Assembly (NCBI GenBank): GCA_003254905.1
Contig: QANU01063326.1
Span: forward strand, 304,630-368,629
DNA: 64,000 nt
Direction: 5' to 3'
Source: Nissolia schottii
Taxonomy: Eukaryota; Streptophyta; Magnoliopsida; Fabales; Fabaceae
Both the position numbers and the translations under genes were made by a program. This document shows, in pieces, positions 22,517 to 33,333 of the stretch. Below the pieces are notes generated by a model, which did not search any database, was not told the origin of the DNA, and saw nothing but the letters and a program-made list of their open reading frames with translations. The first letter of the stretch is position 1. Each line of letters starts with the position of its first letter.

Positions 22517-24030
22517 GTTCTTGGCATGGATATCAAAATTACGTTTTAACTCGTAAACTTGTACGCGTTTACATTCCTAGGTAGTAAAATCAAGTTGACT
22601 TGCATGTTAACTCATTTTTGGGTAAACTCAGGTAAACTCGTGTAAACTCGCATAAAATCACGAGTTTACTAGCAAGTTCACGAGTTTACCACAGTTGTGG
22701 TTTTTTTTTTTAAGGACAAAACAAGCAAAACGACATCATTTTGCACGTCTCTGAGTTTTTAGATTTAGCTCGTTTGAGCGTTTCAGAGTTGCCATCGTGT
22801 TCCGTTGTGCTCCTCCATCATGCTCCATCGTATGTATTTCATCCTTGGCTAAGAGATCTTTCCTACCAGGGTGTGTGGCCTGAAACACCCTAGCTAGCTA
22901 GCTTACGCTTAAGTCGTAAACCATGCTTCACTAGGTTGTTATCTGCTTGGTTGGAATACTTATAGTCCTATATTAACTTTAGAAAATATCTCTTTACTCA
23001 AAATATGAACTAATTTAAAACTTTTCATTTCATTATTAAAACATAAAGTATGAGCCATGCGTGTGAATGAAGGCAATATATAAAATCAAGCGATAGGGTC
23101 TACAAGACTTAGGCGTTTAATAACATACCAGATAATTACTCACAACATCCTCATATAAATGTAATTAATACATACTGGTCAAGAAATACTTGCACATATG
23201 CTTATAATTAAATATTACAAGTACTGCAATCAAAAGCTAATGGCAAACAAATCCATTTAGCTAATACAAAGTAACTACATGTCGTGACATGTAGTTCTGA
23301 AATACTGTCCTGCTGCCTCCTTGGAGTCTCTTGTCTCCAAGGCTCTTCTTGTCCTCTGCTGCCTCATCCGTTCCAACGTACTTGTCGTGCTCGCCTAGAA
23401 TCATAAGTGAGTGGGGGATGAGAATGTCGCGTTCTCAGTGGGAAGTCTAGGCCAATATCTATTCTGTATTTATTCACTTGTGATCCAGGCCGCTCAGGAG
23501 TTCTCTAAGTGTCATGCATACTAAATTCCCTGCTTTATTTTATTCTTGCTAATCCTGAGCAATCCTAATTACTAGGTGACGGGGGATATACTAATCTTTA
23601 TCCTAGTCATTAAGTGTACATTATCGGCTTACTATTACTTAGTCGTCATAAGACTTAGAATACTCTAAGCTTTTACTTTACAGGGAGATCGTCAATGACT
23701 TTTCGCCGCACATACATATCTCACATTCAAACATTCATTTCATAGTATGCATGAGGGGGATTGGGGATTCTCTTACGCGCCTGAGGTAGCGTCCTTCTTG
23801 TTTCTTTAAATGTCCATCGTTCTCCCTTGTACTCCTAGGGACCGTCGCCCCGTCAGAATACAACCTGCTCCTTTTCGGATCCTCGTTACTAGAGGCAGAG
23901 CTCATACCCAAGTGGTAGCGAACCACGAATGCACGAATGCATATAAATCTGGCGGATCGGGATAACCATCGACTCACACGATGGTGAAGGGAGTGCCCTT
24001 TCGACACAACTGGGAATGGACTCGCTTTGT

Positions 24031-24150
24031 CCGCACCTTCGAGAACATCTTACTTTTTATCTTTGTCTGCACCTTCGGGGACATCTTACTTTTTTTTATC
24101 TTTGTCCACACCTTCGGGGACATCTTAGTTTTTATCTTTCTCTTTCTTTT
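24031..24150. repeat. Three tandem ~42-bp units inside the LTR
   Basis: The unit is CACCTTCG(A/G)G(A/G)ACATCTTA followed by (C/G)TTTTT...ATCTTTGTC, repeated three times with few differences. Confidence 0.8.
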
Positions 24151-24699
24151 CTTTCTTTCCTTTGTCTTTATTCATGAATTATGACTTTCTTGACATGTCG
24201 TTGTCTTCTCTTTGTCTATGACGGTAGTCATACGCGCAGGCGTAGGCCTGTATTTGTCATGAACCAATCCTTCTGGCGGGACTGGTGAGGGGCTTGTCCT
24301 TTGGACGTGCCAAGAGAGGGGGTTGCCCTATTATACAAATATGTTCTTATCTTCAAGGTTCTACGAGCCCTTCTGGCCGGGGCCTTCTTAAGATATTTCG
24401 TTTTCCCTAAGATTCAATTATGGTCTTTGTTAAGTTTAGGTGATAGCTTCTAATTTTCTAAGGCCGTCCTAAGATCCTGACGACAACCGTATCCTCATGA
24501 TGCATAATAATATTCATATGGACATAATACACATTATCATGATACACAATATGTGACCATTTACATCATACGTTCATTACAGTACGACAACAATTGTCAG
24601 GATACTCATAACCCCTTTTTCCTTTAGAATTTTGGCTATCAAATACCCGATGAGTCCTATACCTCATCCTAGGGTTTTTTATCAGATTCACCCCTTTTA

Positions 24700-25240
24700 C
24701 CCGAAAAACCCGATTTTCGTCCGAAATTTTATTCAACCATCAACCGACGGACTCGAGACTTAACCCCAAGGTTTTCAATAGATCTGAACCCATTTTTCAT
24801 GAAAAAAACCCAGATTTTCATTTTCTATACTTAAAATTACAGTTCTGCCCTCATATTCTCAAAATGTCATTTTTGCCCGAAAAATCAATTTTCCTTTAAA
24901 ATTTTAGTTTGCCATAACCCGATGGACTCAAGTCTTGACCCAAAAGTTTTTGATAGTTTTGAATCCATTTTATAGTTTTGAATCCATTTTTCATGAAAAT
25001 AAACCCAGATTTTCAGTACCCATACCTGAAATTACAGTTCTGCCCTTTTATGTTCAAAAAGCCATTTTTGCCCAAAAACTCGATTTCCTTCAAAATTTTA
25101 GTTAACCACAATCCTATGGACTCAAGTCTTGACCCCAAGGTTTTTGATATTTTTGAACCCATTTTCATGAAAATAAACCCAGATTTTCAACCCTTATACC
25201 CAAAATTACAGATTTGCCTATTTTTGCTCTATGTCACCTT
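24700..25240. repeat. ~175-200-bp tandem repeats inside the LTR
   Basis: At least three units carry, in order, AAAATTTTAGTT, ACTCAAGTCTTGACCC, AAGGTTTTTGAT, GAACCCATTTTTCATGAAAA, CCCAGATTTTCA and AAAATTACAG(T/A)T. The CCCAGATTTTCA core falls near 24809, 25005 and 25178. Confidence 0.8.
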
Positions 25241-26009
25241 TCCTCAAAACTCTTCCATGTACAACACTTAAAATATTTTTTCACATATTCCAGCATTCAT
25301 AAATCATATATTGTCATCCTCAAATCACAAAATAGCACATGCATGCATCATCCATAACATAACTGAACATATGCTCATAAAGCGACATACCCACTTGCAT
25401 GCAACATGCAAGCACTCATAGATCTCCAAGAGGATGATTAAATCATGACTTCACCCATAGATTTTTAACCACTTAAAAGTACATTTATCTTAATCAAATC
25501 ATTAACAATACAAGCAAACTCATTCCAAGGCTTATAACACACATAAACATGCAAAAAGGCATAGAACCATCAAGGGATGGTTTTAGTTAGTTTACCTACT
25601 TTTGAAGATGAAGGTGTGTGGTGTGATGAGTGTTGATTGAGGGCTTCTCAAGAGGCCTTGAGAATTCCAAGCTTGGTGCTTCCTTGCTTGAAAATGAAGG
25701 CTATGTCTTCTTTGCTTGCAAATGGTGTGGCTTAGTGTTCTAGAGAGAATAAGATGGTGTTCCCTCTAGATTCTTGGTGTAGGAAAAATTAAAAGAAAGT
25801 GATGAGAATGAGAGGAGTTGGGTTCGGTTTTTGGGGGAGAAAAAAAAGGGTGAGGATGCTTGATTTTTATCAAGAACAAAAGGGTGGCTCCTTGGCTTGC
25901 TTTCTTGGATGTTTTTGAGAGAAAATGGGATCTAGGAGAAGAGTGAAAATGGATGAGAGAATGCAGGTTGGGGTTCGGTTATGCAAGGGAGAATCGGGCT
26001 AAATTTTGA

Positions 26010-26400
26010 TTTAGTTTATTTGGTGTAATGATGTGTAATCATGTTAGCTTTTGGCCTTGACCAATGCATGGCTTTGGCATGAGATTTGGGGGGATTTGGA
26101 AGGTGGTTTTGGCTTCCAAAATCTGAAGGGGAACACGGTTTTGGAGGGGGTTTTGGAGCTAATTTTATCCAAACAAATCTAAGGTAATGATGCATAATCA
26201 TTACATATTTGCTTAGGCCAATGCATGTTGCTTAAGTGTTGTTTTGGATGACACTTGGAAGAGGATTTTGCTCCAAAATCTGAAGAGTGAGCACGGTTTT
26301 TGGGGGGTAGATTTTGGGTAGATTTTTCACATAATTATGCTAAGGTAATTAGGTGTCATCATGCCACCTTTTCTAATTAAGCCAATGCATGTTCTTGGCT
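26010..26400. repeat. ~175-bp tandem repeats inside the LTR
   Basis: About two and a half units with the shared order GGTAATGATG(T/C)(G/A)TAATCAT, GCCAATGCATG, TTTTGG, CCAAAATCTGAAG and GCACGGTTTTTGG/AACACGGTTTTGG. Confidence 0.75.
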
Positions 26401-26993
26401 TCCGAGAGTGAGTAAGGATGCAAATGATGATGCTTTGGGTTCAGCCCTCAACATCCCACGTGAGAGAGGGGAGATTTTTGCTCCCGGACTGTGCGTGTTC
26501 GCTCGTGTTTGTTCGTTAATTGTTCGGTTACGCGCATTTTTAACACCAATAATTTAACACCAATTCAATACTAAAAATAAGAAATTGGAATTTATCTAAG
26601 ACATTCTAAATTTTTCTTCCGTAAAAGCGCATTTTTACGGGAACTGCCGGTACACGTCAATTTTCGGCGGAGATCGAAAATTGCTACAAAAATTACTAAA
26701 TCAAGCAAATCACCTCCGCCACAAAATTCTAATAAGGATTTTAATTTTTATCTAAGGCACTCGCATTTTCTAGGTTTATAAAATTTATTTTACAAGCACC
26801 TTCGATACCCGTTAAATTCTGACGGCGACCAAGAATCGGCGCGATTCTCGCGAAATTTCTCAGGATTACGAGACCATCAATTTGATTGATATTTTTAGAA
26901 AATAACTTTTAAAATTTTTCAATCAAAATAACTAGCTCGTGATTTATTAATTAGGCGAAATTCTTCTTGAGGAAAACCGGATGTTACATGGCC

Positions 26994-27235
26994 TCTGCAT
27001 CACTATCTGTGCTTTAGTGTTTTGGATTGGAGACATCATCGTCATCTACTCGCTTCCTGTGATGCTTAGTACTATGGGACTCTCTGGTATCTTTGGTGTT
27101 TATGTTGTTGTGTGTGTCATCTCATGAATATTTGTGTTCTTGCAGGTTCCAGAAACAAAGGGCATGCCTCTCGAAGTCATCACCGAATTCTTTGTTGTCG
27201 GCTCGAAGTTGGCTACTTCTGTCAAGAATAAGTGA
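26994..27235 (+). pseudogene. Captured TST/TMT fragment with natural C-terminus
   Basis: The reading frame continues the piece cut off at 22880: CALVFWIGDIIV.YSLPVML in the first part, IFGVYVVVCVIS next, then a TGA at 27126-27128 where family members carry Trp, then IFVFLQVPETKGMPLEVI and TEFFVVG..., ending at a stop at 27233. VPETKGMPLEVI is the signature at the end of TST/TMT transporters. It is a broken gene fragment carried by the transposon. The stop plus the LTR insertion rule out a functional transporter. Confidence 0.85.
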
Positions 27236-27259
27236 TATTGTTCTTTATATACATTTGCT

Positions 27260-27899
27260 ATGTTGGAATCAATCAGAGCTATATGCAGCGGATAATAATT
27301 TCCCCTCCTTGCAAGAATCTATGAGGAGCAATAACAAATAATGGCAATAACAATAACACACAAACAGGAAGACACGGGAATTTTTAACGTGGAAAACCTT
27401 CTCAATGTGAGAAGTAAAAACCACGGGCACAAGCCAGTCAATCAAGCTCCACTATGATCAAAATAGGGTACAAGAGAGTCTCAATCACAGCACAAATCGT
27501 GCTCAATAATCAGCCAATAGAACAAGGCAAGAATGATGAAATAGAGAATAAAAGAAACCAGAAAACCCCAACCTCGCTGTTACTGTGCGCAGCCAATTTC
27601 TCACTGCTCAGACAACTACTCGACGATCCGACCGTCCATATTGAAGTGTCACAAGTTCCGAACCTGCTGTAAAAATTTTAGCCCGATCCAATGGTGAACG
27701 AAGCAGTGGCAGCCGATCGAAAATTGTCGTGCAGACAAAAAAGGGAAAAACCTTTTTCTTCTCTTCTCCTTATTTTCTCTCTTTTCTCTGCCTCCTCTCT
27801 TAACCCTAACTACTGACCCCTCTCCACTATTAAGTGAGATTAGTGAGTTTGTAAATATTGGGTCTTTCTCCATATAGGAAGGGAGCCCAACCCAACAGG
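27260..27899. mobile_element. LTR-like insertion (~640 bp) within copy 2
   Basis: It starts (A)TGTTGGAATC and ends CCCAACA(GG), the TG...CA form with inverted TGTTGG/CCAACA. TTGCT occurs on both sides (27255-27259 and 27900-27904), offset by one or two bases from the TG/CA ends. Copy 1 has no such segment. Internal text such as TTAACGTGGAAAACC resembles that seen in many plant LTRs. Most likely a solo LTR or TRIM of a different family from 22881-26988. Confidence 0.55.
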
Positions 27900-28226
27900 T
27901 TGCTCAACACACCGCCTCTCTCTTGTGTTGATAGATTTTGCTTGTCATTAAGTTTATGTGGAGGAGGATATGTTTTGGTTTAAACATATGTATTATGTAT
28001 TATGTATCAATTAAACTTATAACTCATATATTTCATCTTTATTTGTGCTTTGTTATGGAGTTAAAAAGTATTTATGAATTTCAAGTTTTATTAAATATAT
28101 TTTTGTAGCATAATAGTTTTTTCAAATGTTTTTTTTAATAATTTTTTAATAGTAGGTAAACTCGTACGATTTTACGAAGGCTCACGAGTTTATTTAAACT
28201 CTCGTGTTTGATAACCTTGGTTCCTG

Positions 28227-29811
28227 CGCTTGCGCAGAACCTTAGAAGCTCTAAAGGAATTAATGAGTTGTAGAGCTGTCTGGGGGTTCTATTTATAGGA
28301 GGAGGAGGGATCTCTCCTCCTCACTGTTGTTGTCGCGCTAGGGTTTTTGGAAACTTATGTGCCGCTAAGCATGTTGGGCGTTGCAAGCTCCATGTCACTG
28401 CAGCGCGCTAAGCAAAGTGCAACGCCCAGTCTTCACAATAGGACTGCGTCAGAGCACCATCGGAAGGCATCAAACCACCATCAAAAGGTACTGAAGACCA
28501 TTGGCTGGACGACGATGGTCCACTATTGGACAACGACAAACCACCACTAGCGGTGCTAGACCGCCGTGTGACGGTGTCAGGTTAATGTCGGGCGGTGCCT
28601 AACCATCGCCTACATACATCGTTTTGTCATTGGTACTTTTGTAAAAATATATTGTGACCCTGGGAATATTTCTAAAGAGTTTAATTTGCAACCAAATGCT
28701 TTCAAAACATATTTTTGGGGAAGCTTTTCTTAGGAATATCATTCATAGGAATAGTATTCCTGAGAATAAATTTTTTTTTTTTGCAAAACACATGCCCCTT
28801 TTAGAATAAATTGCACAAATTACCCTTGAGATTTGTTAAAATTGAATCATACCCCGAATTATGTTCAAAATTGCATTTCAACCCAGTATTTTAGTAAGAG
28901 TTACGACCTATACAAGTAATCTTTTAGGTTTCGATTTTCATTTCATGTACTTTTTGTTATAAAAAATTTGAAGAGGAATTGGTGAAAACAAAGAAAACAA
29001 TTAAATATTGTTTCCTATTTCATAATTTTGTTAAAGTAAAATAGTGAATACAATACATAAAAATACAAAATATTATTATTATTTTCACCCTAAAACCTAA
29101 ACCCTAAACCCTAAACCCATAAAGATACAAAATATTATTATTATTTTCACCGTTTTCACTAACCTAACATAAAACACAGGAAAAATAAATGAAAACAAAA
29201 ACTTAACTAATCATCGGTGATTAACCGCAAAGAAAAATTGTGCCAAAATGTAATTTTGCACATAGTGTAAGGTAAAATACAATTTTGACAACTTTAAAGG
29301 AATTTGTGCAATTTACCCAATCTTAAAACTTGAATTTGAAAAGATTACATTAGAAAATTAGTTTTAAATTTTATTTTGAGATGTTTTAAGTGTAAATTTT
29401 GAATGATGATTACTTTAAGGTTTTTTCTTCGGTTCCCATGCTTCTATAATGAAGGTATCGATACCTCATTGTATTTGAACAATTATGATTCAATCACATA
29501 TTTAAAACAATAAATAATTTGAGTTAGTGAGGCACGTGATAAATTCTTAAATGTTATAATATCGATGCTCTTAAATTATATGGAATATCAGAGTAAATTC
29601 CATATTTTAAACATGCAAAGAATATTGAAATTAAAATTAAGAAATATTTAGTAACATAAAATAAAATAAGTTTAGTGAATTTGATTTAGGCAAACAAAAT
29701 TTCTTTAAAATAGAGGGAAAAAAACTTGTGAATTTAATTAATATAAATTAATATTTTCTAGTTTATTATGCAAAGTGAAGTGAAAAAATAAATGGTTGAA
29801 TCTAAGGTTTA
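28227..29811. other. Intergenic DNA with repeat relics
   Basis: 28230-28620 is GC-richer, contains CTATTTATAGGAGGAGG and GCGCGCTAAGC motifs and looks like LTR-derived sequence of unknown family. The rest is AT-rich. A telomere-like tract lies at 29095-29118 and a relic of the 10770-11425 repeat at about 29330-29660. Confidence 0.4.
29066..29150. repeat. Interstitial CCCTAAA tract between short direct repeats
   Basis: Roughly three CCCTAAA heptamers (29095-29118), the normal plant telomere unit. On both sides stands the same ATACAAAATATTATTATTAT segment continuing into TTTTCACC. Confidence 0.8.
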
Positions 29812-29980
29812 GTGTTACTTCTCTACCCGAGGCCGCGTTCCTCACTTATCTTAGTCAAGAAAAAAACAAAAGGCAAAGAACAAAGGTGGGGGTCGTACAC
29901 GTGTACTAGGATTGACGTGGGAGAAGTTGTCCAGAATTACGGAGCTGCCACTGCCTTAGCGAGCGTTAACTTATTAGCAA

Positions 29981-29983
<3 letters not shown>

Positions 29984-30011
<28 letters not shown>
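29984..30011. repeat. (GT)14 microsatellite in the DMS3-like leader region
   Basis: A perfect GT run about 65-90 bases before the start codon of the DMS3-like gene, so probably in its promoter or 5' UTR. Confidence 0.9.
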
Positions 30012-30075
30012 CCTGCTGTCTGTGTGTCTCACTCACTCAGATTCTTCGAAGTCTTCACTGTTTCACTTCATAGTC

Positions 30076-33000
30076 ATGTCTCAGGTAAACCCTCTTCTCT
30101 TCTCTCCCTCTTTCATTATTACTTTCATTGGCATCAGTTTGTTATACCTCAAAATGTGGATGAAGCTGTGACCTTTTTTGTTGCTAAGTTTATAATACCC
30201 CCACCCCCTCTGCTACCCTTAATTTGCCACGAAAAACTTTAACTTTTTGTTCAGTATCTATCACTCTCTTCTCGTTAATTTGGTATGCAGACAATGTGCT
30301 TTCTCATTCTCGAATCTTGGTTTGAAGTCTTTGAATTTTGCTATATGAATAAGGGGTTTCAGGAGACGAAATTTCTGCCTGTAATAATGGTAGTTGCCGC
30401 TTGGGGTTGGTACAATCTGTGGTTTTGGGGGGGGACACGGATCGTTCAATTTTTTAGATTCACGCACTTTAATTCATGAATTAGGAATCTGCTTTCGATT
30501 CGATTGAAGAATTCTTTTTTGTTGCTACTTCCTACTGGTTTGCATCTGGTGATAACCCTAATTTTTATGAGCATGAGCCGATGATGCTATGGCGAATGAG
30601 TGGACACACTAGACGGGATAGGATTAGGAATGAATGCATTAAAGGGAAAGTCGGGGTAGCACCAATTGTGGAAAAGACGGTATAATCTTGCCTTAGGTGG
30701 TTTGGGTATGTGATGAGAAGACTTGAAGAAGCCCCATTAAGAAGAGTAGTTTAGATGATGAGTAGCTTGAAAAACCATAGATGAAACTATTAGAAGAGAT
30801 GTTAATGACTTAAGGCAAACATGGTTCAAGATAGGGCATTATGACGTCGTCTGATCCATGTAGTTGACTCCACAGTGGCACAAGGCTTAGTTTTCATTGT
30901 CTCTTCTGTTCCGGGGCCTACATTTTGTTATTTGATTGAGTACTTTTAGTCCCATAACATACCTGCATCTGGAAGCACTCTTTCGAGAACCTACTAGTGG
31001 TTGAATTACATTTTGTTCATGACTTCATGCTGCTAATTGCAGTATGGCCAGACTATTTTTCACAAGTTTTTTCTTCTATGCCATTATTTTGGCCCTGCTA
31101 AACCTTGAAACTTTTGTTACTTATCATGTTTCAGCTGAATCTAAATGATGAGAATCGTGAGAGTATTATGAGTAAGATCAGGAAACATGAAGATAACCTG
31201 AAATTCCTTAATGCTCAACAAAATCGCCAGACTGAATTAATGCTTGACTTACAAGGTATGTTCAGCTTCCAATCCTTTTTTCATTTAAATTTATTTGGTT
31301 CCAAGGCAACCGACCACTTTAATTTAGCAGTTCCTGTATAAAAGTTAATCTCCAACCATGTTTTGGCTGACAAAGTTTGTAGTGAGTCTTGGAAGGTACC
31401 ATTCTGATAGTGTAATTATGTCGGGGAAGGGAAATGGTGCATCTCATACAGAGGAGGATACAGTAGAACAGATATTGAAGAAAGAGAACTCTGCTGCTGG
31501 CATATTTTGTTGGCTAAAGGCCAATGCTCTGACATCATATTTAGCGTTGGCAAAGGATCCTGTGGGAGTTGTGGCAACCCTTGCCAGGGTTGAGAGTGAT
31601 GATCTTAGCAGGTCAATATCAGTTTTTATTCTTTCTCAAATGTTTGACACCCTTTTGGTCATTTGGTTTTGATCTTGCAGAAGGCAATATCTCCTGTGAT
31701 CCCATTTAATTGCCTGATTTTCGAATGTGAATTTAATAGTTGTTTTAAGCTTTTACATCAATTTTTGAAATTTATCTTGTTGACCTTCCATATAACATAA
31801 TGTCAAGTTTTCAAGCACATTAATCTTACTAGTATAAGGCTTGAAGAAAGAAGCTATCTTCTTTTGATTATTGATCCTTAAAGATTGGTATTGCTGTCTA
31901 AATGCAGGGTCCTTTCTGAATATTTGGGATTGCAGACTATGCTTGCAATTGTCTGCAGTACTCATGAAGGTGTTAACGCGCTGGAGAAGTACTTTCCCGA
32001 AGGCACAATAAACTGTAACGGTGGTTTGCATGGAATTGGATCTTCAATTGGAAGGAGAATAAATGGCCGATTTGTTGTCATATGTCTTGAAGATTTAAGG
32101 CAAGTTTCGTATTTATATGAATTTGGTTCCTCTCATGTGAGTTTCTGACACAATAGGGTTATGTAGAGAGAGATAAACACACGAGACCCTACACACAATA
32201 GGACAGGTAAGGTCACGTGAACATGATAAGATCCAACTCTACACACATGTATATAGAGAAGCTGAAGCTTTTGCTTACAATTTATATAAAGCACTATTGT
32301 TTTGATTTCAGGCCATTTGCTGGAGATTGTGTAGCCAAGGATCCACAAAGGAAGCTGGATATTCCAAAGCCTAGACTTCCAAATGGGCAGTGCCCAGCTG
32401 GATTTCTTGATTATGCAGTGAACATGATCCTTTTGGATTCCAGCAATTTATCTTTTGTTACCACCAAGGGTCACGGGCTTAGAGAGACGCTATTTTATGG
32501 CCTTTTTTCTGGCGTAGAAGTGTATAAAACCCGGAACGAAATGATGAATGCTCTCCCATTCATTGGTGAAGGAGCTGTGTCGTTAGATGGCGGGATGCTT
32601 AAGAAAAACGGGATTTTTGCTCTTGGCAGTGGGTAAGTATCAAATTAACCCTGACTTTCTTGATGCATGCTTGATTTTGAAGATTGTCTTTCCTTTTTCT
32701 AAGCCTTCTACGATGTCTACTACTTTTAGTTTTGCCATTTAACTTTGAGGGATTCAATATCCTGTAGTTCAATTTACTCACTTCGGATTAAAACTGATCA
32801 AATGTTAACAAATTTTTGGAAATCATGAGCTATAACCAACAACCATAAATGTTTAACCATTCACACTCGGAACCGAGGAAGCTTAGAGATAATACCTAGA
32901 TAGTTTTTATAAGTGTAAGACAATCCTTTTCTTTGAGCTAGTTTTTAGAGTTAAGTTAGGTCACTCGATTATTCAAATTTAAGGTTTTTAAGACAAAAGC

Positions 33001-33333
33001 ATTATTTATCTTTCTCTTGGTTTCATCTAAATATTTTGTTGTAATCATAGGGCCAGCTTGTATTTTTTTTGAATTATTATTTTTTTGTGTGGTCTTATGA
33101 TCAATGAAACTTCTCACAACACTCTGTGGCTATACAGGAAAGATGTAGAAGTGAAGTTTCCTCTAATATCCGGAGAATCTGATGTACCTCTAAACTATAG
33201 TCAAGCTGAAGAGGTGGCGAGGAGGCTGAAATGGGAAAGCGCTAAAGTTGCTGAAGATATACAAAGAGAGCAGGAATTATTGGATCAGTTAAGGGCAGCT
33301 ACTTCACAAGCCAAGTCTGAATTGTTATTATGA
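30076..33333 (+). CDS. DMS3: DMS3-like SMC-hinge protein (RNA-directed DNA methylation)
   Basis: Six-exon model: 30076-30084, 31135-31255, 31383-31611, 31908-32099, 32312-32632, 33138-33333, giving 355 residues with consistent phases. DMS3 is an SMC-hinge-domain protein without ATPase that works with DRD1 and RDM1 (DDR complex) to help Pol V transcription in RNA-directed DNA methylation. Family motifs seen: KHEDNLKFL in a short coiled coil, KENSAAGI, DPVGVVATLARV, LSEYLGLQTMLAIVC, GLHGIGSSIGR, PRLPNGQCPAGFL, GLRETLFYGLFS and GAVSLDGGMLKKNGIFALG. The intron after 32099 has a GC donor (AG|GCAAGT). The N-terminus is about 60 residues shorter than in Arabidopsis, so exon 1 (only Met-Ser-Gln) is the least certain part, and a missed upstream exon or a divergent paralogue are both possible. 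Intron 1 contains a LINE relic. Confidence 0.85.
30581..30880 (+). mobile_element. LINE relic in intron 1 of the DMS3-like gene
   Basis: Translation gives SGHTRRDRIRNECIKGKVGV, then a stop, CLRWFGYVMRRLEEAPLRR, further stops, and RALW.RLIHV.DST after a frame shift. This is the typical C-terminal end of plant non-LTR reverse transcriptase ORFs. Several stops make it dead. Confidence 0.75.

Larger units (their letters stand above)
22881..26988 (-). mobile_element. 4.1-kb solo-LTR-like insertion
   Basis: It begins TGAAACACCC and ends GGATGTTACA, so read on the other strand it is TG...CA with near-palindromic ends, TGTAACATCC...GGGTGTTTCA. The flanks are an exact 5-bp duplication, TGGCC (22876-22880 and 26989-26993). 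It splits the captured TST fragment, and rejoining the flanks gives continuous similarity to copy 1. No gag-pol reading frame and no second copy of either end was seen inside, so a solo LTR of a long-LTR retrotransposon family (Tat/Ogre-like size) is the best reading. Which family it is remains an inference. Confidence 0.75.
22524..28219 (+). mobile_element. Gene-capturing TIR element, copy 2 (interrupted)
   Basis: Same family as 19852-20569 but in the opposite orientation. Left end GCATGGATATCAAAATTACG, right end TTTGATAACCTTG, flanked by GTTCTTG (22517-22523) and GTTCCTG (28220-28226), a 7-bp target duplication with one mismatch. The internal order matches copy 1: GTAAACTCG-rich subterminal zone, a GTTTTGC / AAACGACATC segment, then the TST fragment. 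It keeps the transporter's natural C-terminus, which copy 1 lost. Two later insertions interrupt it (22881-26988 and about 27260-27899). Without them it is about 0.95 kb. Confidence 0.85.
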
